DNA from: Cryptomeria japonica
Lineage: Eukaryota > Streptophyta > Pinopsida > Cupressales > Cupressaceae
DNA: 60,000 bases
Assembly: GCF_030272615.1 (NCBI RefSeq)
Contig: NC_081407.1
Coordinates: forward strand, 435,770,230 to 435,830,229
Direction: 5' to 3'
In this document: piece after piece, positions 46,862 through 57,830 of the stretch
Numbering within the stretch: the first letter of the stretch is position 1
How the letters are laid out: every line of letters starts with the position of its first letter
Translations under genes and position numbers: made by a program
Notes under the pieces: generated by a model
The model's database searches: none
What the model was told of the DNA's origin: nothing
Seen by the model: only the letters and a program-made list of their open reading frames with translations

Positions 46862-48568
46862 ATGGGTGGAAATAGGAGGCGATATGAACCAAGTAGCTGT
46901 AAAGAATGGAAACAAAAGGAAGAGGTTTGGGGTATTCTGCAGAACGGTGGTCTCTCAAATTTCATGGAGAGACTCCACGGCTGAGATGGTATGGTAACCA
47001 GTCTTTTCTGCAAGAATTGGAAGAAGGGCATGTTAAAAATGGGCAATCAAATTGTCGAAATCAATAAATATTTAATTGCTCAAGCCATGGGCCTCACCAG
47101 GGAAGGTTGCAACTTCTACAGAGATAGGAAGGTCAGCAGGGAAGCTATTGAAAGGTACCTGGTAACTAAGAAAGAGAAAAAACAACCGGTAAAGTTGAGC
47201 AAAACCTACTACCTACCTAGGGCTTTTGCCAAACCCTGGCGGGAGATTCTCTTTGTTTTAATGCATTATATCACTTTAGATGGTAGGTTCACGAAAGTTT
47301 ATGGGTATCACTTTGTTCTGTTGAATCACTTTAGGCACAATGATAAGGTTAATTTCCCTTATTTTCTGCTTTGTTCGATGAATGCATCCCTTAAGGCCTA
47401 CAAAGAGAACCCACTGGGTGATACTGCTATGCACCAAGGCCTAATGGTCCTAATTTATGACCATTTAAAGGCCAATCAAATTGCTCGAATGCAGCCCTCT
47501 ATGGATTCTGAGGAAGAGATGTCTGATTCTGCCTTTTTTGAGGAGGAGGAATCCAATAGTGATTCTTCATTTGATACAGAGGATAGTTCTGATGTCTCAG
47601 AGTATGAAAGCGAGAAGAAGAGGAAATATAGAAAAAGAAGACCCTCTTCATCCAAGGGCAAAAAGCCTCAAAACAAACCCCTGATCAGCATCTCTTCAAA
47701 AGAGGAGGACTTGGATGACTCTGAGAAGGAGAAGCCTAAAGAGCTATTGAAAAAGAAAACAAAAAACCATACCCAAACCTAGAAAAAGAACAAGAAAAAA
47801 GAGGAGACTGGCAAGGAATCGGAAGCTGACAAGCAAGCAAGGACCCTGGAAGCTGAGCACAACCTGGAAAAGGAGGCCATGGAAGAGACTCTCAGGGTTG
47901 CCAACACTATTTCTACCCTCCACATCCCCAAAAAAGAATAGGTTACCCCTGGAAAAGCTGCTCCCCCATCTGGCCCTCCTCCCGAGGGTTTGCATGGTTT
48001 CATGGAAACAATGGAGTGGCTCATTAATGGTTACAAGAAAGTTGTGGATGAATATAAAAAACTCTGTAATAGAATCTTGATTCTGGAAACCATTAATACT
48101 GAGGAGGGGAATACAATGGCCGACTATATTGAGGACCTGAAAAACACCATTGCCAAAGTTAAAGACATCAAAGATGCTTTCAACCCCAGGTTTGAGAAGA
48201 TTGAAAAGGAGATGCTGGACAAAAAAAGCCTTGTGGACACTAGCGAAAAAACCCTCTCAGACACCGTTACCAAAGTTGAAAAAATTCAGTGCCTAAAAAA
48301 CATCGCTGAACAGAGCCTAAGTATCCTGAAGATCTCGGCCAACAACACCCACACCCTCATCAGCAAGCTGGATGATGATAAGGAAATCCAGGACTTAGAC
48401 CTGGAAGCTGAAGGAACAGGGGAAGCTCAAGGTCCCATAACCTGCACCAGAGGCAAGAGGAAGGAAAAGAAACCGAACAAGGAACTGGAAGATCTAAAAG
48501 CTATTGGGGCCACCTATGACGAGCTAGTGATAAAGGCAGAGAATCTGCTAAAGAAAATTGTTGTGTAG
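46862..48568 (+). pseudogene. LINE third ORF: PMD-like N-terminus and coiled-coil C-terminus
   Basis: A single frame of about 569 codons runs from ATG 46862 to the stop at 48568 with three stops (near 46982, 47780 and 47939). The first about 220 residues are globular and aromatic-rich (EVWGILQNGGLSNFMERLHG, KTYYLPRAFAKPWREILFVL, VYGYHFVLLNHFRH) and recall plant-mobile-domain-like or 'putative plant transposon' proteins. A Ser/Asp/Glu stretch and a basic Lys-rich stretch (EKKRKYRKRR) follow. The C-terminal 190 residues are helical with heptad-like spacing. Function unknown. It starts 158 bases after the RNase H stop and ends 172 bases before the LINE end, so it moved with the LINE. Typical plant L1 elements have only two ORFs. 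Confidence 0.7.
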
Positions 48569-48740
48569 CGCCTTCCCTATTTCTTTGTTGTTTTTTGTTG
48601 TTAAGCTGTTTTTTCTGTTAGCTGGTCTTTTGGCCAGTCTTTATGTATGCAGACTTTGTTGCACTGTTCTTCTCGGTGCTCTTTCTCTATCTTTGTTTTA
48701 AAGGTTTTAGGTCCTAAAAACCTATTTTTTAATTAATCAG
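48569..48740 (+). other. LINE 3' UTR
   Basis: It is T-rich with GTTAGCTGGTCTTTTGGCCAG (48617-48637) and TTTTAGGTCCTAAAA (48706-48720), a near palindrome. It ends TTAATTAATCAG with no A tail. Confidence 0.75.
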
Positions 48741-49904
48741 AACATGATTTACTGCTTGATAGAAAGCAAAAAAGCATTACCTGAGGAAGACATCACAGAT
48801 AACACACATATTTTTCACGTGGAAACCCAACTGGGAAAAACCACGGTGGGGATGACTACCCACAAGCTTGTTTTTGAACTCTTTAGAAGTCTGCTCTGTT
48901 AGGAGCCTTGTCTGGTTAAAGACTGATACGATAGGTTCTGTTAGGAACCGATCCTGTTAGGGATCACCCGGTTAAGGGATGGCAAGAATACCCAGTTAAG
49001 GGTTAAACCCAGTTAAGGGTTAAACCCTATTAAAGGTTACCTTGTTAAAGGATTTCAAGAACTCAATTGTTTTGAGTCACCCTGTTAAAGGATTTATAGC
49101 AAGCCGATTAAAGCTACCCTGTTAAGGGATTTTCCAACTATTGAGGTGGTTAGAGATCACTAGGTATTACAATGATCTGGTAATAGCACTCAATGCCAAT
49201 GCAAATCCTCTTAAGCTCCTCTTCACCTTATGCACTTACACTCTACAGGTATCACTTCTCTCCTTTTGGTCTGGCAAGAATCACGTATCCCTTCTCTTGG
49301 ATACACACACACAACTTTTGCCAACAACTTCAGAAAGAAACACAACATCGACCTAATAGGAAAACAGACAGGTCGATAGTATAAACCCTAAACCCTAAAC
49401 CTATTAGGTTAAGGATTTCAAATGGTTCAATCCTGACCATTCAGCATACTTCATTAATCTCCATCATTTGTTTTCCACCAATTTCATGGCGGCTGATAAC
49501 CCATCATGCATTATCACTGTTTACAGACTTTGCACATTCCCAAGGTAGATAGGGACAATCTCCTTCATGCAAGATCCTTCACATGCACAAGCTGACGTGG
49601 CAACATGATCGATTCTTCATTATCATGCTAACTCATCACAAAAAGTCATCGATTGAGCCACACAGGCTTGAAGCACTTCAACCAGAAACCCTAAAGTTGA
49701 GACTACCAACCGGTAGTCATACAATGATTCCATGTGCCGGTTTCCATAACCATATGTCGATTCACCTTGAACAAGCACATCGCTTTACTTTGGCACAAAT
49801 GTTGGTTCACAGTGTTATACCGGTTCTCTTCTTTTCATCATATTGACATCAATGACAGCACACAATATCATTATGTCCTCATACTGGTTCACATAATGCC
49901 AACA
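48741..49904 (-). repeat. Inner Copia 5' LTR, part right of the LINE
   Basis: It starts with the right copy of the LINE target duplication (48741-48758) and continues the LTR to GCCAACA at 49904. It aligns with 35050-36197 with scattered substitutions and one 20 bp local duplication of GGTTAAACCC near 49003-49030. Confidence 0.93.
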
Positions 49905-51960
49905 ATTTTGTTCAGTAGTATTGAATGTGTGATCAAGAAAGAAAAGACTAGTAAAAGGGTTGCAGAATGTATACTACATCAAGGATAAAAGAGAAAGAAA
50001 ATGTTATATTAAAAGAGATGAGGATAACCTTGGGAAGTTTGACTTTAGAGAAGATGAAGGGATATTTTTGGTATATGCTACAAATAGAACGACTTACCGA
50101 TGTTTCAACAAAAGGCTGAATAGAATAGTAGAAAGTGCGAATGTGAAAGTATGTGAAGAGTGGAATCAGATTAAACCTAATACTGAAACCTAGGTGGAGA
50201 TTGTTCCAACAATTATAGAGAAGACAAGTGATCTGAAAGAGAACAAGGAGAAGGAAACAAATGAAGAAGAAGAAGAAGAAGAAGACACAACAAAAACTCT
50301 TGCTAAGTATGTCTGGAAGCATCATTAAAAAAATTAGATAATTGGATATAAGGAAAAAAGTGTTCAACCAAGAAGGAAAATTGCAGAAGAATGAGAACAA
50401 GCCAACTACTATTTTCTATCAATGACTAACATGAAGACTGATAAGGAAGAAATTAAAGATAAAAGTTGGGTAAAAGAAATGGAAGAATAACTAAACTGGA
50501 TACAAAAGAACAAGACCTGGGAGCTGGTACCCAGACCGGTGGACAAGAATGTGATAGGAACCAAATGGGTATTCAGGAACAAACTAAATGAGAAAGGACA
50601 AATCACAATAAATAAAGCAAGACTGGTATGTAAAGGTTATTCACAAGTGGAAGGCATATATTTTGAAGAAACTTTTTCTTTGATAGAAAGGATGGAAGCT
50701 ATACATATGTTTCTTGCATTTTCTTTCTACAAGAACTTTAAAGTTTATCAGATGGATGCCAAGTCAGTATTTTTGAATAAATACCTAGAAGAAGAAGTAT
50801 ACATTGAGAAACAAGATGGGTTCAGACTATTAGAAGATCCAAATATTGTGTGTATATTGAAGAAAGCATTATATGGGCTCAAACAGGCACCCAGGGCCTA
50901 GTATGCAAGATTAGATAGGTATCTATTATGACAGAATTTCAGGAAAGGTATGACAAATAGTAATCTTTATTTCAAGAATGATGGTGATAAGTTACTGATT
51001 GTTATAGTTTATGTTGATGACATTATATTTGAAGGAAATGATAAATTATGTAAAGATTTTGTTATAGAGATGCAAATTGACTTTGAAGTGTCAATAATTA
51101 GTGAGTTATCTTTCTTTCTTGAATTACAAGTTAATCAATCTGAAAAATGGAATTTTTATCTCACAAAGCAAATATGTGAAAGAAATATTGAAGAAATTTG
51201 AGTTGCATGGTTGCAAACCTGTTACAAATCCTTTGACTGTTGGATGCAAGATGAGAAAAGATGATGACTCTCTAGAGGTTGATTACACGAAACAAATCAA
51301 TGTTTGGTGGATTATTGTATTTGACAACATCTAGACTAGATATTATGTAGGCTATTTGTTTGGTGGCTAGATTTCAGGCTAATTTGAATGTGACACATGA
51401 GCAGGTTCTGAAAATATTTTTTAGATATTTGAAAGGAACTCTAGTATAAGAAAGGGTGAAGATTTAATGTTAAAGGCTCATAAAGATGCAAATTGGGTTG
51501 GAAGTGTTAATGTCTAGAAGAGTACTAGTAGTTGTGCTTTCTTTTTTAGGAGACAAATTGGTCTCCTGGTTTAGTAAGAAACATGATTCAATTTCTCTAT
51601 CTACTACTAAATTAGAATACATTGTAGTAGCATCGTGTTGCAATCATGTAATGTGGATGAGACATATACTTGGAGATATCAAGGTAACATATGATGAAGC
51701 AATTCCTATTATGTGTGACAAATACAAGTGCAATAAACATTTCAAAAAATATGGTTATGCATTCAAGAACAAAACACATTTCAATCAGACATCATTTCTC
51801 AATGGAGAAGGTTGCTAAGAAGGAAGTTTGGTTATCTAATATATTTCTACAAAAGAATAGGTTGCAAATATTTTTACTAAGGCATTGGCAAAGGATACAT
51901 TTGAGTTTCTTCGAGAGAAGCTTGGGGTAATTTCCCCTCCTTCTAACTAGGTGCATTATG
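49905..51960 (+). pseudogene. Outer Copia integrase C-terminus, reverse transcriptase and RNase H remnant
   Basis: After the inner Copia the frame resumes with ECVIKKEKTSKRVAECILHQ (pre-integrase), then jumps to KCYIKRDEDNLGKFDFRED and FNKRLNRIVESANVKV (integrase C-terminus), so the integrase core is missing. The RT has [54 protein letters not shown] and the catalytic IVYVDDIIFEGND (about 51004-51045). RNase H is represented by broken pieces (51480-51930), including VSWFSKKHDSISLSTT. Many stops and frameshifts occur. Its role was to copy the element's RNA. Confidence 0.88.
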
Positions 51961-52216
51961 GAAGTGCATCTTTCAGGGGGAGCCTTTGTGACTATTTCTT
52001 TTCCTAAATTGATGTTGTGACTACTCTTAGGGGAAGCAGTGGAGTGTGTGTTGGTGTTGTGGCCTTTGTCTTTGATGGCAAAGGAGGAGAGAAAGAGGAA
52101 ATTTACTCCAAAGTGAAAGAGAATGCAGTTTCTGATAGAGCACTATGTTTTGGAGTTTCTGATGTGCTTTGGTAAAGTGTTGGTCAAGTGGTGCCATCAA
52201 TGACAAAGGGGGATAT
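51961..52216 (+). promoter_or_regulatory. Outer Copia post-pol region and polypurine tract
   Basis: Purine tracts CAGGGGGAGC (51974-51983), TTAGGGGAAG (52027-52036) and finally GACAAAGGGGGATA (52202-52215) precede the 3' LTR at 52217. The last is the probable primer for plus-strand synthesis. Confidence 0.75.
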
Positions 52217-53384
52217 TGTTGGAAGTGTGTGTTTTTTTGGATTTAATTGATGTCAAACATGTTGTTCCAGATAGATGTTGATCCGGAAGTCTATGGTGTA
52301 AATATATCTTTCTACATTGGTGTTATAGTTATCCTAATTGTTGTTCTAAAAGTGTTCAGGTCCAAAAATTGTTATTGATGTTGTTTGATGTTGTTATCTT
52401 CATTGGCTATGATTTTGTATTATGGAAATGTGAGTTTTGTGGTCTAGAAATATCTTTTTGTTCTGTGGTCGTTGTGGTATGTTTCATTGTCGGGTGTGAT
52501 ATTTTGTGTTAATCCTATCTTTTGGTCTGGATATGTTTTGTGGAAGGTAATTCAATGTGTTATGGGTCTCACCGTAGCGTGTGAAGATCCGGATAAGAGT
52601 AATTTGCATTAGAGAATATGTTTTGGCATGTTGATTATCTATATGGGCATGTTATTCTATGGGTAACGTTCCAGTGTTTGTGGATTGATAGATTGGACTT
52701 AGGAAGATTTGTTTTGGTCCCCTCTTTCTCTTGGAGTCGATCAACGCACGTATATTTTTGGTCTGGAAGATTTATTTTTTGCTTTTGGCCTACTTGGTTC
52801 AGGATTTGATGACCTATCCTATATATACAGAATACATGTGACTGAGTTGTGTGTAATAAGTTGGCAGAGAGTGTGATGTGGAGATAGTCAGTGAAATTCA
52901 GTTAAGAGAAGAGAAGAAGAGTTATGTCTGAATGATGTGCAAGTTGTTTGAGACTATAGCAGAAATATGAGATAATTTGTTGACAGTTGAGGTTTGAGTT
53001 ATGTGTGTTGATGTTTGTCGCTTGATGTAGAGTTCAAGGACAGATTCATGATCAGGAGATCCTTCTTTTCAGATCAATTTGTTGTATCTTTCCCTATTGT
53101 AGTTAGCATTTGGTTTGCAAGCCATTTTTGTATCTTGCCCCAAGAGCAGTTAGCCTTGGTCATCAAGTCCAAAGCAGTGAGCTCTTTCATTGTAATCTAA
53201 TATACATAATGGATACATTTTGTGTTGATTTTCATCGTGGTTTTTCCCTATTTTGGCTTTTCTACATACATAATTTTGGTGTTGATGTGTTGATTATGTG
53301 ATATTGTTTAAGGGTTGTGAGTTACTGCATTAATTTTGGTGTAGAATGATTAACGCTCCTCTCAGTCTTGCCTTAGGGTCAATA
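52217..53384 (+). repeat. Outer Copia 3' LTR (intact)
   Basis: It is 1168 bp, TGTTGGAAGTGTG to TCAATA, followed by GAAAG (53385-53389), the right target copy. It allows the three parts of the 5' LTR to be placed. Its U5 C-rich motif is degraded (ACGCTCCTCTCAGTC, about 53353-53367). It ends in TA rather than the usual CA; see findings. Confidence 0.9.
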
Positions 53385-55007
53385 GAAAGAAGATCAACAA
53401 ATAGAAGAAAGTTACAATAGATAATCCCTATTTTCAAGAACCTACAGAGTAACTTAGGTCCTCTAAGAGAGCACAAAACACATAAAGACAATCATCACCC
53501 CATGTTTCCAAGAACCAACAAAGTAACATGGGTCCTCTAGAGGGGCACAAAACATATAAATCAAGCATGACAGAACATGAATAGGCACACCCTAACCTAA
53601 AAGATAAATAAAGGAAGGTATTGTCCTATTGGTTTTCCATAATCAGGTCATCATCCTTCCAATTTTGATCATATGAGGAGGGATGGTGAGCCTAAAGAGG
53701 GACAACTACGAGGGCAACACTAGGCACGATACTAGGAGCAAGAGGAAGGGATGACACAACTTCCACATTCTTGTCCAAGAATCTCTTGAGAGGCAACAAT
53801 TTACAATCATGTGAAGATTGTAGATAGAGTCAAGATATCCTCTAAGGAGTCAAAAAATATTCCCCTCGGTGGAAGAGGTAGGTGACTCGACCCAAGGCAA
53901 CAAAATGGGAGTCACACCACTAACCTTTAGAAGAGGAGCAGAGATAAACTTTAAAGAAGGCGGGACCTCCTCAACAAGACAAATAGATGTAGACAAAGAA
54001 ACTAAAACAAAGGTTGATGTAGCTTTCTTTTGATGAGGAAACTCAGGCACGGGGCCTTGTTCAAATTTTTGCTTAGGTTTTTGTAGAGGTGGAGGCCTTT
54101 GATCAACCATAGAAGGATCAAATACCTTGAGAAATATCTAATGTAGAGGAGGTTGTGAAGTAGGCAAAGCTGACAAAGCCATATTGGACACAACCTATGT
54201 ATGTAGCATATCAGCATGCTGAGAGAACAAATGAACATCAGGCAATGTGGTGATAAGGGGTGACTCCAAGGAGGAAGCAATAAATACCTATACCCTTTTG
54301 GTGTGAGGCTCATTGGTAGTCCTTAGAGAGGCTAATAGAAAAAGAAATAGGAGAAGGAGCGAGCACAGAAGTAGCAAGAGCAAGGGTAGACATCAACAAC
54401 TCACTTACAACCTTCAAGGTGGTCTTACTCTCTCAGGCCATTATCCATCAACTACACTTATGCTCACATGCAAGATGGTTCTAACATAGATGGGGACCAA
54501 GAATAGAAGTCCAAGAGGGATCAATGACATTGTGCTCCATGGGAGATGCCTTTAGATCCATTGCTAACAAAGGAGAAGGTCTAATCAATTGAGCAGGATG
54601 TGTTGCTGGAGTAGGTCCTACAAACACAATGATGGTCACCCTTCCTCATTTTTCTCTAGGAGCAGTTGGAGGAACAAGAGGTACTCTTGAAGGTGAAGGT
54701 TGTGATGTAGGAGCTAGAGGTGAAAAGTGAGCTTGAGGTGAATTCCTACCCTTACCGTACAAATAAAGATGAGGGATATCAGCCATGATGGGAAGTTGGA
54801 AGGGAGGGGAGGCTATGGACTTGAATAGCATAGGTGTCTCTCCTTTGCCTACACTAGGTGTAGTCACAAGAACAAGAGACAATGTTGAAGGCTTCATATT
54901 ATGTGTCCGCCAAGGAGGACTACCCTGGGGAATAGGCCCATCCTTAGCCCTTGATTGAGAAGGGACAAAACATACAACATGATACTGTAATGGGTGGAAA
55001 ATTAGGG
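53379..55007. repeat. 1.63 kb tandem duplication, copy 1
   Basis: The copy begins TCAATAGAAAG at the last six bases of the outer Copia LTR and matches copy 2 nearly base for base. On the minus strand it holds Pro/Ser/Thr-rich frames (for example 55029-54646 and 54110-53850: QRPPPLQKPKQKFEQGPVPE) with stops between them. It looks like the decayed tail of a transposon-associated ORF of unknown type. No domain is recognised. Confidence 0.9.
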
Positions 55008-56637
55008 TCAATAGAAAGAAGATCAACAAATAGAAGAAAGTTACAATAGATAATCCCCTATTTTCAAGAACCTACAGAGTAACTTAGGTCCTCTAAGAGA
55101 GCACAAAACACATAAAGACAATCATCACCCCATGTTTCCAAGAACCAACAAAGTAACATGGGTCCTCCAGAGGGGCACAAAACATATAAATCAAGCATGA
55201 CAGAACATGAATAGGCACACCCTAATCTAAAAGATAAATAAAGGAAGGTATTGTCCTATTGGTTTTCCATAATCAGGTCATCATCCTTCCAATGTTGATC
55301 ATATGAGGAGGGATGGCAAGCCTAAAGAGGGACAACCACGAGGGCAACACTAGGCACGATACTAGCAGCAAGAGGAAGGGATGACACAACTTCCACATTC
55401 TTGTCCAAGAATCTCTTGAGAGGCAACAATTTACAATCATTTGAAGATTGTAGATAGAGTCAAGATATCCTCTAAGGAGTCAAAAAAAATTCCCCTCGGT
55501 GGAAGAGGCAGGTGACTCGACCCAAGGCAACAAAATGGGAGTCACATCTCTAACCTCTAGAAGATGAGCACAGATAAACTTTAAAGAAGGCGGGACCTCC
55601 TCAACAAGACAAATAGATGTAGACAAAGAAACTAAAACAAAGGTTGATGTAGCTTGCTTTTGATGAGGAAACTCAGGCACAGGGCCTTGTTCAAATTTTT
55701 GCTTAGGTTTTTGTAGAGGTGGAGGCCTTCAATCAACCATAGAAGGATCAAATACCTTGAGAAATATCTAATGTAGAGGAGGTTGTGAAGCAGGCAAAGC
55801 TGAGAAGGCCATATTGGACACAACCTATGTATGTAGCATGTCAACATGCTGAGAGAACAAAGGAACATCAACCAATGTGGTGATAAGGGGTGACTCCAAG
55901 GAGGGAGCAATAAATACCTATACCCTTTTGGTGTGAGGCTCATTGGTAGTTCTTAGAGAGGCTAATAGAAAAATAAATAGGAGAAGGAGTGAGCACAAAA
56001 GTAGAAAGAGAAAGGGTAGACATCAACAACTCACTTACAACCTTCAAGGTGGTCTTACTCTCTCAGGCCATTATCCGTCAACTACACTTATGCTCACATG
56101 CAAGCTGGTTCTAACATATATGGGGCCCAAGAATAGAAGTCCAAGAGGTCTCAACGACATTGTGCTCCATGGGAGATGCCTTCAGATCCATTGCCAACAA
56201 AGGAGAAGGTCTAATCAATTGAGTAGGAGGTGTTGCTGGAGTAGGTCCTACAAACACAGTGATGGTCACCCTTCCTCATTTTTCTCTAGGAGCAATTGGA
56301 GGAACAAGAGGTACTCTTGAAGGTGAAGGTTGTGATGTAGGAGCTAGAGGTGAAAAGTGAGCTTGAGGTGAATTCCTACCCTTACTGTACAAAGAAAGAT
56401 GAGGGATATCAGCCATGATGGGAAGTTGGAAGGGAGGGGAGGCTATGGACTTGAATAGCATAGGTGTCTCTCCTTTGCCTACACTAGGTGCAGTCGCAAG
56501 AACAAGAGACAATGTTGAAGGCTTCATATTATGTGTCGGGCAAGGAGGACTACCCTGGGGAATAGGCCCATCCTTAGCCCTTGATTGAGAAGGGACAAAA
56601 CATACAACATGATACTGTAATGGGTGAAAAATTAGGG
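55008..56637. repeat. 1.63 kb tandem duplication, copy 2
   Basis: This direct copy of 53379-55007 differs by scattered substitutions and few indels. The same minus-strand Pro-rich frames appear (56527-56276, 55680-55480). It ends ...AAAATTAGGG and then continues with non-repeated TTTCACCATAG. Confidence 0.9.
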
Positions 56638-57830
56638 TTTCACCATAGAATGTAGTAAGAGCACTATTTTTTTCTTAATAACCATCACATTAGGAAAAGA
56701 TAGGAATTTGATAGATCTAGCCTTGATAGATCTAAATTTTGATCAGATTCCTAGTTTTCTAAATGAATTTATTTCCATTAAAATTGAATTAGATTTGAAT
56801 TGATTAAATATTATGGTACAATGGTGATTTTTAAAATAAATTATGCATAAAAAGTGAGCTATAGTCGTTAAATGGAGTCGCAAACCTGGATGTGACTAGT
56901 AGATGAAGGTTAAGAGCTATTCCCATAAATTCGGCCTGAATTGTCAGGACTGTAGTGGTGGTCACCTTGGTCCTCCAAAATTTTTGTCATCGAAAGGGGA
57001 ACCTATTCATCTTTATGAATCCTATCAATCCTTTGAAACACAACTCTATACCTATTCCTACACACAGTGAAAAGGGAAAAAATATTGGGTATAGGGGTTT
57101 TCCTTAGGTCAAACCTCATTTTTGGAATTAACCATGAAATAGAATTGAAATGTAAATAAAGTATCATAATTAAATGCTTTCCTTTTGAGGGAAAGACTGA
57201 AAATATCTAAAACATTAATGATATACCTTTTAATAAAGTTTTGTTTGTCTTCACAAGGAACTAGGGTTTCAAGTAGATAGTCTTCATAAAACATAGAACA
57301 TGAATGTCATATCCAATGCTTCAATCTTAACTTCACTTCTACTCCAATGCTTGATGGAAGATTGATTTCTTTCTTAATTGCTAGGATTTAATTGAGATCT
57401 TGAAATCATTAAGTTTAAAATGAGAGGGGTAGACCTCCTTTTATACATGGTCAAAAAATAAATTAAATTATTGACATAGGCTATAACCAGATCTAGGTTC
57501 CCACTCAAACTGAGTGACCATTATGAGGCCCCAAAATGAGACCTTTTTTAAAGGACCATGACAATGGGCACCATGGTCCTTGAGGACCATGGCATCTAGC
57601 ACCTTGGTCTAGGACATCAAGGTCCTAGGATTAAGGGGAGGAAAGTGCAGAGAGTGAAAAATTGAGTTTGATGACAGGTGTGAGTAAAATCAGTGCTTGA
57701 ATTAGGCCTTAGAGGAAAAATGTCAAAGTGAGGACAAAATTGTAGGTAAGTACAATTTAGGATGCTACATCTTTAATATAGGAGTAGATAGGGAAGGTAA
57801 GGTAGAAACCAATTTAGGAGGAGATAATGA
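56638..57830. other. AT-rich DNA with no recognised gene
   Basis: No coding region is supported. A perfect palindrome with 10 bp arms, CCATGGTCCT-TG-AGGACCATGG (57571-57592), lies among several GGACCATG words (57553-57625). Confidence 0.5.

Larger units (their letters stand above)
40861..48740 (+). mobile_element. L1-type LINE, 5' truncated, with a third ORF
   Basis: The element is bounded by the perfect 18 bp direct repeat AACATGATTTACTGCTTG (40843-40860, 48741-48758), which interrupts the inner Copia LTR. Domains in order: ORF1 with DUF4283 and a CCHC knuckle, apurinic endonuclease, reverse transcriptase, zf-RVT and RNase H, then an extra ORF (46862-48568). The left end falls inside the ORF1 coding sequence, so it is 5' truncated as LINEs often are. 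The 3' UTR has GTTAGCTGGTCTTTTGGCCAG, a pattern common in plant L1 tails, but no poly(A) precedes the target copy. Confidence 0.93.
34757..49904 (-). mobile_element. Inner Copia LTR retrotransposon, carrying a LINE in its right LTR
   Basis: The left (3') LTR is 34757-36197 and the right (5') LTR is 40549-49904 minus the LINE and one 18 bp copy, about 1458 bp. The LTR ends are TGTTGGC...TTATCA on the minus strand. A primer site lies at 40531-40546 and a purine tract at about 36198-36212. The flanks are GTTTT (34752-34756) and ATTTT (49905-49909), one mismatch apart. Gag-pol runs 40477 to 36443 in a single frame. The LTRs are far more alike than those of the outer Copia, which agrees with a later insertion. 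Confidence 0.93.
9837..53384 (+). mobile_element. Outer Copia LTR retrotransposon, interrupted by three insertions
   Basis: Two LTR copies match along their length: 52217-53384, and a split copy at 9837-10295, 12634-12796 and 32969-33422. A primer site follows the 5' LTR, a purine tract precedes the 3' LTR, and GAAAG flanks both ends (9832-9836, 53385-53389). Inserts are a solo-LTR-like element (10296-12628), a CACTA transposon (12797-32965) and a Copia containing a LINE (34757-49904). Without them and their target copies the element is 5885 bp. It is decayed: gag is full of stops, most of the integrase is missing and the protease Asp is changed. The LTR copies differ by many substitutions and indels, so the insertion is old. 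Confidence 0.92.

Noticed and set aside
49381-49405. Telomere-like CCCTAAA units (also near 35681)
   Set aside because: Only two units, inside both copies of the inner Copia LTR; a chance part of the LTR rather than an interstitial telomere.
55943-56320. 125-codon plus-strand ORF
   Set aside because: Absent as an open frame at the matching place of the other tandem copy; the minus-strand Pro-rich frames are the better coding candidates.
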